From JADKAV01 sp963732355 (GTDB lineage: Bacteria > Actinomycetota > Actinomycetes > S36-B12 > UBA10799), in NCBI GenBank assembly GCA_963732355.1, contig CAVSZD010000008.1, positions 1-64,000 of the forward strand: a stretch of DNA of 64,000 nucleotides, given 5' to 3'. Made by a program: the position numbers and the translations under genes. Below, piece by piece: positions 16,390-25,085 of the stretch (its first letter is position 1; each line of letters opens with the position of its first letter). The notes beneath the pieces are model-generated. The model did not search any database. It saw nothing but the letters and a program-made list of their open reading frames with translations, and had not been told where the DNA came from.

Positions 16390-16500
16390 GCAGGCCCAGG
16401 GTGACAAGTGGGGGCGTCTCTAATGACCAGCGCGGTCGGCTAATACCCCAAAGCCAACTCTTCGGTACGTCATCTCCTGGGCCTACCGATCCTCAGATTA
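16390..16500. repeat. Dispersed repeat family D, copy 1 (divergent)
   Basis: Shares GTGGGGGCGTCTCTAA, CTCTTCGG and TCCTGGGCCT with copy 3 at 45735-45880. Non-coding. It lies in a 515-base gap (16315-16829) that otherwise holds C6 and the 3' duplication block. Confidence 0.5.
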
Positions 16501-16680
16501 CGCGCCTGTCCACGGTTTGTTGGTCCGAACGAGGCGCATGCGGGCGATGAGCGCCTTCGACTCGCCGTCCATTCGGCAATGGCATCCGGTGCTCGTCAAG
16601 CGCCGTCGCGCGATGAGCTCGTGACGTCCACTTCGGATGGGACTCTGCAGGAGACGATGCGCCCAACACCTGTGCCGCCT

Positions 16681-16968
16681 GCGGGGTTCTGGTGACTGAG
16701 GGACCACTGACTGGGTCGAATCGTCACCCAAAGGGGTTCACAGACTCAAGGCGACCGCCAGGGAAGTCAAGCCTGTCCTGGCACCCAGACACTAACACTA
16801 AACAATTTAGACTCGTTTATTGTCGGTGCTCAGTGCTCCTGTCGAACTCGCCAGTAGGCCCTCGGGTCCTTTGGGGAACTGCCGACTCTCTCGACCATGC
16901 CCTCTTTTTCAAGCGCCTGGAGCGTTCGGGATACGACTGGACGGGAGAGGCCCGAAGCGTCCATCACA
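16681..16968. repeat. ~290-bp duplicated block, copy 1 (functional gene end)
   Basis: Palindrome C6 plus downstream flank plus the last ~45 codons of the ATP-binding-protein gene recur at 25086-25373, with roughly one mismatch per ten bases by eye. The offset is about 8,400 bp. Confidence 0.8.
16687..16733. repeat. Palindromic repeat family C-like, copy 6
   Basis: TTCTGGTGAC ... GTCACCCAAA outer arms with nested GACC ... GGGTC. Related in length and core to the 47-bp family C. Confidence 0.65.
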
Positions 16969-18233
16969 TCTCTTGTGCTCGGGTGGTCCTGCTCCCTGAC
17001 GATGACGAGGAGTTCTCGTGCGCGCCTTGGGAGCCGCGACTCGAGGTGAGCGTCTATGGGAAGACCCGACAGGACGACCTGGACACTGCCGCTGGTCTGG
17101 TGAAAGGAAGGTTCCACCAGACCGGCGAGACTCATGTCCTGGTACATGCGACGAATACCTTCGCCAAGTTCCTGACCGAAGTGCAGGTCCGAGGCCAGCC
17201 GGGCGATGCGCGGGTTGCGTGCGTACCTCCCGATGGTCCGGAGGTCAGACAGGTCCACCACTCCCGGGAACCTTCCCGGAGACTCGACGGCGATCGTGTC
17301 TTCGAAGACCTCGACGCGAATGTGATCTCCGGAATTGCTGTACGACCGATGCACGATGGCATTGACCACTGCCTCGAGCCACACGGGTTCAGGGATAAGG
17401 CTGACCGTTTGAAAAGTCCCAACCGGCGTCAGCGCTCGTCTAGTGGGCAGGAGGTCAGAGACTCTCCTTGCGACGTCGGGGATGAGTCGTTCCAGAGGGC
17501 TTGAGAAGCGTTCATCGGAAGCGATGTTCTGGCGTGTTCCCACGAGCCGGTGTCTGCCCGAGTAACGAATCACCCTGACAACGTGTTGCGGCAACCACCG
17601 GTCCGGTTGACTTGCGAAGCCCACCGCCCCCGCGACCGTCACTGCGCCTGCCTGCGTGATGAGCCCACGTGCCTCCGCGGCACGAAAGCCATCCGGACCG
17701 TTGAGGGCCTTGGCGTAGTGCCGCAGGGCTTCGGAATCCAAGTCCCGTGGTGTGACCCCCTCGAGAACCGTTTCCTCAAACCGCGTTTGTCCCTTGTCGT
17801 ACATGAGCTCTCGTCGTTGGTCGAATGTCAGTCGTCGATCCTCGTCGCCGACACGCAGGTAGACCTCGTCGGACGGTGTCGAAACGACCTGCTCTGAGCG
17901 CTCGATGCTCACAACAACAAGTGCGTGACGAGATCCTGAATGACGACCCTCAAGCTCAAGGACCTGTGTGCGGACCGCCGGCCGGGTGAAGTCGATCGAG
18001 GCCTGACGCCACTCGTTGATCGGTCGGGTGGGAACGTCTGGCTTGCCGTCATGTAAGCCGATGACGATCAGTCCCCCCTCCGCATTGGCCATAGCGGTGA
18101 TCGTCTTGGCCAACTCGCGGGCAGAGACTCGGCCTGACTTTCGGTCGAACCACTGGTCTTCGGGCTGGTCGAGAAGCACGGACGACAGAGCGTCAGGGGG
18201 TAAGCGCCGAAGAAGGTCCGGGTCGGGGAGCAT
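16830..18233 (-). CDS. Schlafen/AlbA_2-type ATP-binding transcriptional regulator
   Basis: 467 aa. The N terminus carries the AlbA_2 (Schlafen AAA-4) pattern: DQWFDRKSGRVSARELAKTI, NAEGGLIVIGLHDG, and VYLRVGDEDRRL. The middle has a GHKL-like segment typical of these regulators (WLEAVVNAIVHRSYSN, then IRVEVFEDTIAVESPGRFPG and NPRIARLASDL...GQELGEGIRRMYQDM). The C-terminal ~65 residues are a winged helix (STRDVMDASGLSRPVVSRTLQALEKEGMVERVG). Such proteins are usually putative transcription factors or defence-associated ATPases. A near-palindrome over the predicted -10 suggests autoregulation. The last ~45 codons are duplicated at 25239-25373. Confidence 0.8.
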   Translation of the reverse strand: MLPDPDLLRRLPPDALSSVLLDQPEDQWFDRKSGRVSARELAKTITAMANAEGGLIVIGLHDGKPDVPTRPINEWRQASIDFTRPAVRTQVLELEGRHSGSRHALVVVSIERSEQVVSTPSDEVYLRVGDEDRRLTFDQRRELMYDKGQTRFEETVLEGVTPRDLDSEALRHYAKALNGPDGFRAAEARGLITQAGAVTVAGAVGFASQPDRWLPQHVVRVIRYSGRHRLVGTRQNIASDERFSSPLERLIPDVARRVSDLLPTRRALTPVGTFQTVSLIPEPVWLEAVVNAIVHRSYSNSGDHIRVEVFEDTIAVESPGRFPGVVDLSDLRTIGRYARNPRIARLASDLHFGQELGEGIRRMYQDMSLAGLVEPSFHQTSGSVQVVLSGLPIDAHLESRLPRRARELLVIVREQDHPSTRDVMDASGLSRPVVSRTLQALEKEGMVERVGSSPKDPRAYWRVRQEH

Positions 18234-18239
18234 GTACTT

Positions 18240-18268
18240 ACTCTAAACTATTTACAGTCAGTTAGAGT
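18240..18268. promoter_or_regulatory. Promoter/operator of the ATP-binding regulator
   Basis: ACTCTAAACT (18240-18249) faces AGTTAGAGT (18260-18268), an inverted repeat with one missing base. The minus-strand TAGAGT at 18245-18240 sits at -12 to -7 of ATG 18233, predicting a leaderless transcript whose -10 lies in the operator arm. Confidence 0.5.
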
Positions 18269-18382
18269 TGGGCTGTGGACCCCGGTGAGCAGGCTGCCCC
18301 GTGGAGGCCGAGGATCACAACCAAGGCCAAGAGACCGGGCATTCAGAGCCACTCGTTGGTGGCTCTCCCAGTTCACCGGATG

Positions 18383-18441
18383 CGAACGAATTGAGCGGCA
18401 GTCAAAAGGCGGCGGACCCAGGAGGACAGATTGGGGGCGTC
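18383..18441. repeat. Dispersed repeat family D, copy 2
   Basis: CGAACGA..TGAGCGGCAG ... GACCCAGGAGGACAGATTGG GGGCGTC matches 45735-45798 almost base for base. Non-coding, in the gap before the secreted-protein gene. Confidence 0.7.
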
Positions 18442-18506
18442 CGCTGGTCCGTTAGTCGGCGAGCTGATTGACCTCCGGGATCCGTCCAGAAGGCGCCCGT
18501 GCCGCT

Positions 18507-19610
18507 CTACCGCGCAGCCACCACCACGTAGTGCTTCGTGCCATCATCCAGTCGCACGCCGATCCGGTAGGTGAAACCGGCCGCGACGCCCTTTGTCTTC
18601 CAGTTGTAGTGCCACTGATCGCCGGTCTTGGCGAACTGCGTCCCGCTGGTGGCCGGCTCTGTCCAGACCTCCTCGTTCACCGAAGCGGCGGTGGCGTTTC
18701 CCTTCTCCGGAGTCAGCCACTCCGGTGCCGTCAATGGGTCGACCAGAGTGCCGTCCGCCCGTTTGACCTGGAACTTCACCGGTACCGTCGACCCGCTCTT
18801 GAAGACGCTGCGGGGTGCGCTCGGCACGAGCAGCGGGTCGTTGATCGGCTGTTGGAAGCCGTTGAAGCGGTAGACCACCCGGTAGGTAATGGACGCGGTC
18901 CGAGCGTTGCCCGCCTTGTCCGTGGCCGTTGCCTCGAGCGTGTACTCGCCCACCCCGTTGGCGTTTCCGCCGGTAAGGGTTGTGGTGCACTGGCCGTCCA
19001 CACCGGAGAGCGCGTCACCTGCTGTACACGTCGCTGCCGGTACTGCTCCGAGGGTGTAGGTCTTGCCGTTCTCAACGCCGCTAAGGTTCACCGTAGGCTT
19101 CGTCCGGTCGATCTTGATGCCTTCGACCATGCCTGCGCTGCAGTTGCCGGCCGTATCGCAAACCTCAGCGGACTCTGCCGTCAGATCGGCGCCCTCACCG
19201 GTGACCACAGTGTCGGCCGGGTTGGCCACGCCGCCGGAACTCGGCTCAGGATCAGTCGCGGTCCACTCAACCGCGACATCGTCGTTGTACCAGCCGTTGA
19301 GGTTCGGCTGCCGTGTCGTCTGGCCGGTCACTGCGGGTGCCACGGTGTCGAGGTTCCTGACGATGGCGATGCCGCCCGGGTCGGAGATCCGTCCGTTGGC
19401 CTCGCCATCGTCATCTCCGATGCCGCCGTCGGTCAGGGTGACCTCGACGCGGTTCCCGAAGATCTCAACGCGATCGTCTGGCAAGAGTGACCATAGCTTG
19501 GTGTTCGGGTCGTACTTCGCGTAACCGGTCACGTCCTGGGTCGACGCTGTGAAGATGGAGATCGTCTGATCCGTGCCTTTCTCGACGCCCTTGAGGACCA
19601 GGTTCGTCAA
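18507..19610 (-). CDS. C-terminal part of a giant secreted protein (choice-of-anchor-U-like plus PxKF domain), separated by a frameshift
   Basis: 367 aa as read. It starts mid-domain (TNLVLKGVEKGTDQTISIF) and upstream the same frame reads VFTIDPTDTTKVDTPPPPGV, continuing the protein encoded at 19607-22267. Domains: a choice-of-anchor-like beta domain with an Asp-rich calcium-type loop (DGGIGDDDGEANGRISDPGG); an Ig-like region rich in Cys pairs (CDTAGNCSAG, ATCTAGDALSGVDGQC); and a C-terminal PxKF module (STVPVKFQVKRADGTLVD ... YRIGVRLDDGTKHYVVV). One base is missing near 19688. Exported, probably a surface anchor region. Confidence 0.7.
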   Translation of the reverse strand: MTNLVLKGVEKGTDQTISIFTASTQDVTGYAKYDPNTKLWSLLPDDRVEIFGNRVEVTLTDGGIGDDDGEANGRISDPGGIAIVRNLDTVAPAVTGQTTRQPNLNGWYNDDVAVEWTATDPEPSSGGVANPADTVVTGEGADLTAESAEVCDTAGNCSAGMVEGIKIDRTKPTVNLSGVENGKTYTLGAVPAATCTAGDALSGVDGQCTTTLTGGNANGVGEYTLEATATDKAGNARTASITYRVVYRFNGFQQPINDPLLVPSAPRSVFKSGSTVPVKFQVKRADGTLVDPLTAPEWLTPEKGNATAASVNEEVWTEPATSGTQFAKTGDQWHYNWKTKGVAAGFTYRIGVRLDDGTKHYVVVAAR

Positions 19611-22267
19611 GCCCTCCGGCAGCGTGACACCTGGAGGTGGAGGCGTGTCAACCTTGGTCGTGTCCGTGGGGTCGATGGTGAAGACGTTCCGTCAGCTCCC
19701 GTCCCCGCGGGCGCTGCGACCGTCACGTAGCTCTCGCCCTCGCCAAGGCCGCCGCCGTTCACCGGCAGTGAGGTGACGTTCTGCTGCTCGTAGTCAGGCG
19801 TCCCGTCGTTGTTCCCGTCGCCGTTGTTCGGCGCCAGGGCCTCCACGGCGTCGGCAACGTTGTCACCATCGTTCGTGGTGTCGGTGTCACCGTCGATCAC
19901 GATGCCTGCGCCGAAGGTTAAGATGGTGAGTTCCAGACCGTCTTCGGGGATTTCGATGCGGCGGGTGACGATGGGGCCGTCGTCGGGGTCGACGGACACC
20001 GCGCAGGTTTGTCCACCGGGGGTCGGTAAGCCGCTGGTGAGGATCGCTCCGGTTCCCGCCCTGGTGGAGTTGTAACTCAATGAGCCCTGGTCGGGGTAGT
20101 ACAGATTGCATTCGACGCGTGCCCGTCCCGCGGCGGGCTGCCCGTCAGAGCCCAGCAGGTTCACAGTCACCGGAACAGACGAAGGGTGTGCAGCCACGGT
20201 GGTGTCCGCGGTGAACATGCGGGGTTCGTAGTTCGTGGAAGCGCTCACCCCCGATGTCGTGGAGTAATACGCGTTGACGCGGTAGGAACCGGGCAGGACC
20301 TCGACCGACCAGGTGCCATCGGGCGCTGCGTTGGTGATACCCACTTGGGCCCAGTTGGCGTCGTAGACGTAGACGTTGCTGTAAGACAATCCACTGCCAT
20401 CACCCAACACCCCCGACAACGTGATACCCGGTTCTACCGTGACGTCCACCGACGTGCCGTCTTCGGGGATTTCGATGCGGCGGGTGACGATGGGGCCGTC
20501 GTCGGGGTCGACGGACACCGCGCAGGTTTGTCCACCGGGGGTCGGTAAGCCGCTGGTGAGGATCGCTCCGGTTCCCGCCCTGGTGGAGTTGTAACTCAAT
20601 GAGCCCTGGTCGGGGTAGTACAGATTGCATTCGACGCGTGCCCGTCCCGCGGCGGGCTGCCCGTCAGAGCCCAGCAGGTTCACAGTCACCGGAACAGACG
20701 AAGGGTGTGCATCCACGGTGGTGTCCGCGGTGAACATGCGGGGTTCGTAGTTCGTGGAAGCGCTCACCCCCGATGTTGTGGAGTAATACGCGTTGACGCG
20801 GTAGGAACCGGGCAGGACCTCGACCGACCAGGTGCCATCGGGCGCTGCGTTGGTGATACCCACTTGGGCCCAGTTGGCGTCGTAGACGTAGACGTTGCTG
20901 TAAGACAGTCCACTGCCATCACCGAACACCCCCGACAACGTGATACCCGGTTCTACCGTGACGTCCACCGACGTGCCGTCTTCGGGGATTTCGATGCGGC
21001 GGGTGACGATGGGGCCGTCGTCGGGGTCGACGGACACCGCGCAGGTTTGTCCACCGGGGGTCGGTAAGCCGCTGGTGAGGATCGCTCCGGTTCCCGCCCT
21101 GGTGGAGTTGTAACTCAATGAGCCCTGGTCGGGGTAGTACAGATTGCATTCGACGCGTGCCCGTCCCGCGGCGGGCTGCCCGTCAGAGCCCAGCAGGTTC
21201 ACAGTCACCGGAACAGACGAAGGGTGTGCAGCCACGGTGGTGTCCGCGGTGAACATGCGGGGTTCGTAGTTCGTGGAAGCGCTCACCCCCGATGTCGTGG
21301 AGTAATACGCGTTGACGCGGTAGGAGCCGGGCAGGACCTCGACCGACCAGGTGCCATCGGGCGCTGCGTTGGTGATACCCACTTGGGCCCAGTTGGCGTC
21401 GTAGACGTAGACGTTGCTGTAAGACAGTCCACTGCCATCACCGAACACCCCCGACAACGTGATACCGACAGGCCCCATCGTCACGTTGATCTCTTCATCC
21501 TGGATCAATGTCCGGTTCTTCAGATTCGCACCGATCCCGGATCCCTCCGGACCGCGGTACCGCAGGTCGTAGGTTCCCTCAGACAGCGTCAGGCTGTACA
21601 CGCCCTCGCTGTTCGCGTCGGTCTCTGCGATCACGTCGGTGGTCCCAGCCAGGAATGCTTGCACCGTGGATCCAGGCAGCAGCTGACCCGAGGTGTCCCT
21701 AACCGTCCCGCTGATCGTCACGGATGCGGCGGGGATGACTTCGTATTGAACGGTCTTGGTCGATTCGTTGCCCGCCTTGTCGCGGGCAACCACGGTGAAG
21801 TCCTTGACCCCAACGGTCGAGGTGTCGACGCGATTACCGCTCGGCATCGGGCCCTCGCAGGAATCCAGCCCCGACAGCAGATCGTGGCAGGAGTAGTTGG
21901 CGTGGAGCACCGCGCCCTTCTTGACCTGAGCGCCGTCAACCGGAACTAGGATGTCGATGGTCGGCGCGGTCTCGTCGGCTTGCTGCCCACCCACCATCTC
22001 GAAAATCACCGAGGACGCGTTCGCGTTTCCGGACGTGTCGGTGCTGCGCACGCTCAGCACGTACTGGCCGGGGGCCAGGATGTCCAGAGGCATGCCATTT
22101 CCCACGGTGATCGGCGGGTTCGGCCCTCCGACTGATCCGATGGAAGCGTCGCAGGTGTCTACCGCGACGTCGTCCTCGCAGGTGTACTGCACGGTCGGCA
22201 GCGGCTCCACTGCGATCTCGACCTGCTGGTTCTCGAACGGCGATATGATCGTGACCACTGGCGGCAC
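19607..22267 (-). CDS. Main part of a giant secreted repeat protein, frameshifted at both ends
   Basis: 886 aa as read. The open frame has no signal peptide, but the frame starting at ATG 22365 encodes one (MLTKRFASIAAATAVVGAML), and inserting one C in AGCCGGCGG near 22292 gives SPAAHA then EEPDTVPPVV in this frame. The N-terminal ~270 residues are Ig-like with Cys pairs; one carboxypeptidase-regulatory-like domain follows (ISGTVRDTSGQLLPGSTVQ); then three repeats of 173 aa (GITLSGVFGDGSGLSYSNVY ...). The last 35 residues are out-of-frame translation after a one-base loss near 19688. Corrected, the gene would span 18507-22365 and about 1,285 aa. Likely a surface adhesin or stalk. Confidence 0.75.
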   Translation of the reverse strand: MPPVVTIISPFENQQVEIAVEPLPTVQYTCEDDVAVDTCDASIGSVGGPNPPITVGNGMPLDILAPGQYVLSVRSTDTSGNANASSVIFEMVGGQQADETAPTIDILVPVDGAQVKKGAVLHANYSCHDLLSGLDSCEGPMPSGNRVDTSTVGVKDFTVVARDKAGNESTKTVQYEVIPAASVTISGTVRDTSGQLLPGSTVQAFLAGTTDVIAETDANSEGVYSLTLSEGTYDLRYRGPEGSGIGANLKNRTLIQDEEINVTMGPVGITLSGVFGDGSGLSYSNVYVYDANWAQVGITNAAPDGTWSVEVLPGSYRVNAYYSTTSGVSASTNYEPRMFTADTTVAAHPSSVPVTVNLLGSDGQPAAGRARVECNLYYPDQGSLSYNSTRAGTGAILTSGLPTPGGQTCAVSVDPDDGPIVTRRIEIPEDGTSVDVTVEPGITLSGVFGDGSGLSYSNVYVYDANWAQVGITNAAPDGTWSVEVLPGSYRVNAYYSTTSGVSASTNYEPRMFTADTTVDAHPSSVPVTVNLLGSDGQPAAGRARVECNLYYPDQGSLSYNSTRAGTGAILTSGLPTPGGQTCAVSVDPDDGPIVTRRIEIPEDGTSVDVTVEPGITLSGVLGDGSGLSYSNVYVYDANWAQVGITNAAPDGTWSVEVLPGSYRVNAYYSTTSGVSASTNYEPRMFTADTTVAAHPSSVPVTVNLLGSDGQPAAGRARVECNLYYPDQGSLSYNSTRAGTGAILTSGLPTPGGQTCAVSVDPDDGPIVTRRIEIPEDGLELTILTFGAGIVIDGDTDTTNDGDNVADAVEALAPNNGDGNNDGTPDYEQQNVTSLPVNGGGLGEGESYVTVAAPAGTGADGTSSPSTPRTRPRLTRLHLQVSRCRRA
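19941..21463. repeat. Three tandem 519-bp coding repeats
   Basis: Units begin at 19941, 20460 and 20979 with exactly 519-bp spacing (173 codons). They differ at only a few bases, for example GCAGCCACGG versus GCATCCACGG at 20198/20710 and CCCAACACC versus CCGAACACC, including at silent sites. This points to recent duplication or gene conversion. Confidence 0.92.
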
Positions 22268-22544
22268 CGTATCGGGCTCCTCGGCATGAGCCGCCGGCTT
22301 CCAACGAGCATGGCTCCAACAACGGCTGTAGCAGCAGCGATCGAAGCGAAGCGCTTAGTCAACATGAAGACCCCCGTCTCGGCGCGGAGAGATGGTGAGC
22401 ATCTCCGACGTGGTTACGTTACACCGACGGTGGAGCGCTGCGGAAGCAGAAACTCGAAACTCGGTCTGCTGCCAGTCGCATGCGCCGCAACACCTGTCAT
22501 GGGTCCGCGGTCGGGTCCTCGAACAGCGGTTGTGGTCCGGGTCG

Positions 22545-22808
22545 TCACCTTGATCGGAAGTCGTACGGGAACACGGCTTCGACTCGGGGCAGGTCCGTAC
22601 TCCAGAAGACCTTGTAGTCAGCGAACCCAGGAACGGACAGGACCATGCGTATGCCCTGCTCGGTCGTGATGGCTCGGGAGCCTGATTGGGCGCGTTCCGG
22701 ATGATCGAAGATGCTCTCGCACACCGTTAGGACGGCGTCGTGAAGGTCCGGGTCCAGGGCTTCGATCTCGTCGAGTTGCTGGTCCGCGATCTTCGAGTAG
22801 GCATCCAC
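22545..22808 (-). CDS. RelE-like toxin candidate of an AbrB-linked TA pair
   Basis: 87 aa. A helical N terminus (ALDPDLHDAVLTVCESIFDHP) precedes a beta-rich C-terminal half (GIRMVLSVPGFADYKVFWSTDLPRVEAVFPYDFR). Size, fold pattern and position directly behind an AbrB-type antitoxin point to a RelE/ParE-like toxin. No family catalytic signature can be confirmed. It begins on the base after the antitoxin stop. The 179 bases beyond (22366-22544) show nothing. Confidence 0.6.
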   Translation of the reverse strand: MDAYSKIADQQLDEIEALDPDLHDAVLTVCESIFDHPERAQSGSRAITTEQGIRMVLSVPGFADYKVFWSTDLPRVEAVFPYDFRSR

Positions 22809-23036
22809 CTAGCGCTGACGCTTCCTTCGATTCCGGCGCACGGTGGGAGTGGCTGCGGCCTGAGCGAGGAGCTCCCGCAGTCCGGGGTCCTGGTCGTATT
22901 CGAGCTGGCTCTTGCTCACGACAACGGCCGGCTCGAGGAGGATCGAACCGTCCGGGTTCTCGCGCATGAGGAACATCTCGTCGCTGTGCCCGGGTAGTAC
23001 TACGCGGCTGCGCCCATCCGTCCTCACCAATTCCAT
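22809..23036 (-). CDS. AbrB-like antitoxin
   Basis: 75 aa from ATG 23036. The N terminus MELVRTDGRSRVVLPGHSDE is an AbrB/SpoVT-type hairpin, followed by MFLMRENPDGSILLEPAVVVS and a tail LEYDQDPGLRELLAQAAATP that would bind the toxin. The frame is open far upstream (to 23369), but the AbrB pattern begins here and a GACACT box sits at -12 to -7, again compatible with a leaderless mRNA. Adjacent to the RelE-like gene at 22545-22808. Confidence 0.7.
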   Translation of the reverse strand: MELVRTDGRSRVVLPGHSDEMFLMRENPDGSILLEPAVVVSKSQLEYDQDPGLRELLAQAAATPTVRRNRRKRQR

Positions 23037-23180
23037 ACTTCTAGTGTCACACTGCGCGGGAATGTGGGCAAGTGGGTCCATGGGCGAAGAACGTTCCGAT
23101 GTGCCGTTGCCATCCGGTAGCGATGTTAGGTGAGAAGTGTCGGCGCGAAGGGACCCTGTGGATACACCCTCACCCGGTCT

Positions 23181-23303
23181 GACGTCATGCACGACGTCTC
23201 CGGGTACTGGTTCCGGCGCATCGACGATGAACACCGCCTCGTGTACAAGCTCACCGCCGACGAGGTCAGAATCGCGGCGTGCAGGTACCACTACGGGACG
23301 TGA
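23181..23303 (+). pseudogene. YoeB toxin remnant (C-terminal 40 codons)
   Basis: The frame reads DVMHDVSGYWFRRIDDEHRL, then VYKLTADEVRIAACRYHYGT and stop, the C-terminal half of a Txe/YoeB mRNA interferase with its Glu/Arg/His/Tyr active-site set. No N-terminal half or YefM antitoxin is adjacent. It is paralogous to 30536-30695. Confidence 0.8.
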
Positions 23304-23356
23304 GTCGTGCAGCGTCGCCGAATGGGTGCCCCCAAACCCCCCCCGCACCCGCTGCC

Positions 23357-23401
23357 TTTGGGTGACCAACGGGCCACTGAGTAGTCACTGAGTCACCCAA
23401 A
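23357..23401. repeat. Palindromic repeat family C-like, copy 8
   Basis: Perfect 10-bp arms TTTGGGTGAC and GTCACCCAAA with inner GTAGTCACT. Its right arm encodes the last residues (WVTQ) of the pRiA4b-type gene. Confidence 0.7.
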
Positions 23402-24926
23402 CGGGTCCCGGGTGAGAGTGTCCGGGCCGCAACCCACAGCTCAGGCGCCGCGCAGCCACCCCGAACAGCGCCGCTCGGGCCAGTCGCTGGACCAGCCGGG
23501 GGTCGCGGTTCCGGTAGCCGCCAGCCATCGCGTCCAGCGCCGTCACCGTCGGTTCAGCACCGAGCCCGGCCTGGTCAGGGCTCACGGTCGCACTGCCTTT
23601 CGTGCGCCACCCGCGGTCGGTCAGGATCTGACCCAGGCCCGCATCCAGTGCAGCGCCCGAAACGCCAGCCGCACACCCCAGCAGGGCAAACCACCCGGCC
23701 TCGGCCTCGAACCTCTTACCCACGGGCAAACGTGATAGAGCCGCACCGACCAGCGTTGCGGGGTTGTCTGCTGCAACGCGGGCCTGCGCGGTCGGGTTGA
23801 GCATCCCCTTGGACTTGCGCAGCAGACCCAGGGATTGGGCGGTCTCCCGCAGTTCGGCGACCGGCGGGGTGAGATCCTCCCGGTTCGCCTTGCCGATCCA
23901 CCAGTCGGCCACCCCGCTGGCCCGCGCGATGTGCTCGACGGTGGCAGGCGGCAAATAGCCCGCCGTGGTCAGTTTGACCCCGGGCCCGACCGCCTCCAGC
24001 ACAGCCAGCCAAGGCCGCGCCGCCCGCTGAACATCGTCGGCGTCCAGCTCCTGCGGCGCCCGCGGACCCAGTGCGTCCAGCCAATCGCTGACCGCCCCCC
24101 AGTTGCGCATGGAGGTGATCAGGTCCACCAGCGGTTCGGGCAGGCCGTGCCAGGGCAGGTGCTCCCCAGCAGCCCATACGCGCATCGCCTCGGTCGCTTC
24201 TTCGGCGTCGAACGCGTCGGGGTCGTAGCCCGTCGGAATCCAGTCACGGGCGTGCTCGATGCCGCTGAACTGGTCGGGCACAGCATCAGCCGGTTCCCCT
24301 GCGCGAAGCCACGCAGCGAGTTCGTGGTGACTCCAGATCCCTCCGACGTCCTCCAGCGGGCAGGCCAACTCGCCATCCACGCACCTGGGCTCCCGGTTCT
24401 CCGGCGTCAAGGCCGCGCTCGACTCCAAGGTCACCCGATGTGCCCACCCGTCGCCGAAGTCGTACAGGTAGGTCAGCTGGTCCCCCGGGGTGCGCAGGAC
24501 TTGGTCAAGGCGCACAGTGTCTTCGCGGGTACCTTCTTCGCCCTCCTTCTCGTCGAACTCGGTGATGAAGTACGGCGGCTCGTACCCGTTGCCAGCTCCT
24601 AGGGAGAACCGATGTAGGTGCGAATCGCTCCAGCCCATCGCGGTCTGCAGCAGCGTGTGGACGGCATCCAGCGTGAGATCCCCGGGCAGTTCCAGGCGCC
24701 GCCAGATCCGCGGCTCCGATTCCAACAGCTCGACGGACACGGTGAGCAGGCTCGGGGAATCGGGCGGCGTGGGGAGATCGACCTCGAGTGGGCGTGGCGC
24801 CGCGAACTCCCGCAGACCGCCCCCGGTGATGTGCTGGGCCAGCGCCATCAGGTCGTCGCGGCCGAGCGCCTCGACCCACGCCTTGAGGTCGGCCGGATCC
24901 TTGGGTGGCGGCGGCAATTCGGTCAT
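23385..24926 (-). CDS. Plasmid pRiA4b ORF-3-like (IS1096 passenger TnpR-type) protein
   Basis: 513 aa from ATG 24926 (GTG 24932 is also possible; neither has a good ribosome-binding site). The central domain (about 60-240) is the pRiA4b ORF-3 fold: LTVSVELLESEPRIWRRLELPG, LHTLLQTAMGW-type and SDSHLHRF segments, LTYLYDFGDGWAHRVTLES, and CPLEDVGGIWSHHEL. Such proteins travel with IS1096-type elements but also occur alone; no transposase lies nearby. The C-terminal ~250 residues are helical and unassigned. The last ~15 residues run into palindrome C8. Function unknown. Confidence 0.75.
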   Translation of the reverse strand: MTELPPPPKDPADLKAWVEALGRDDLMALAQHITGGGLREFAAPRPLEVDLPTPPDSPSLLTVSVELLESEPRIWRRLELPGDLTLDAVHTLLQTAMGWSDSHLHRFSLGAGNGYEPPYFITEFDEKEGEEGTREDTVRLDQVLRTPGDQLTYLYDFGDGWAHRVTLESSAALTPENREPRCVDGELACPLEDVGGIWSHHELAAWLRAGEPADAVPDQFSGIEHARDWIPTGYDPDAFDAEEATEAMRVWAAGEHLPWHGLPEPLVDLITSMRNWGAVSDWLDALGPRAPQELDADDVQRAARPWLAVLEAVGPGVKLTTAGYLPPATVEHIARASGVADWWIGKANREDLTPPVAELRETAQSLGLLRKSKGMLNPTAQARVAADNPATLVGAALSRLPVGKRFEAEAGWFALLGCAAGVSGAALDAGLGQILTDRGWRTKGSATVSPDQAGLGAEPTVTALDAMAGGYRNRDPRLVQRLARAALFGVAARRLSCGLRPGHSHPGPVWVTQ

Positions 24927-25016
24927 GGCCACCAGTGAATCAGTTCGCTAGGACACCTCGGGGCCCACCGTGCGGTGCTTCGCCGGTAGTCGTGTTGCGA
25001 TCGCTGGCGACCGGGC

Positions 25017-25063
25017 CTTTTGGTGACGTTCGGGCAACTGACTGGCCGGTTCTTCACCAGAAG
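25017..25063. repeat. Palindromic repeat family C, copy 5
   Basis: CTTTTGGTGACGTTCGGGCA ... with right arm TTCTTCACCAGAAG, 47 bp. It stands directly before the second ~290-bp duplicated block. Confidence 0.75.
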
Positions 25064-25085
25064 CAGGGTCCAAATCGATGGACCG

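Noticed and set aside
16311..16550. A 79-codon frame overlapping the doc stop
   Set aside because: No ribosome-binding site and no protein-like composition, and it runs through dispersed repeat D1.
19941..21463. Regular tandem repeats considered as a CRISPR-like or satellite array
   Set aside because: The 519-bp period is a multiple of three and the sequence codes for beta-sandwich repeats in one frame; there are no short repeats with unique spacers.
23385..24926. Considered as evidence of an IS1096 insertion sequence
   Set aside because: Only the pRiA4b/TnpR-like passenger type is present, with no transposase and no IS-type terminal repeats; the flanking palindromes belong to family C.
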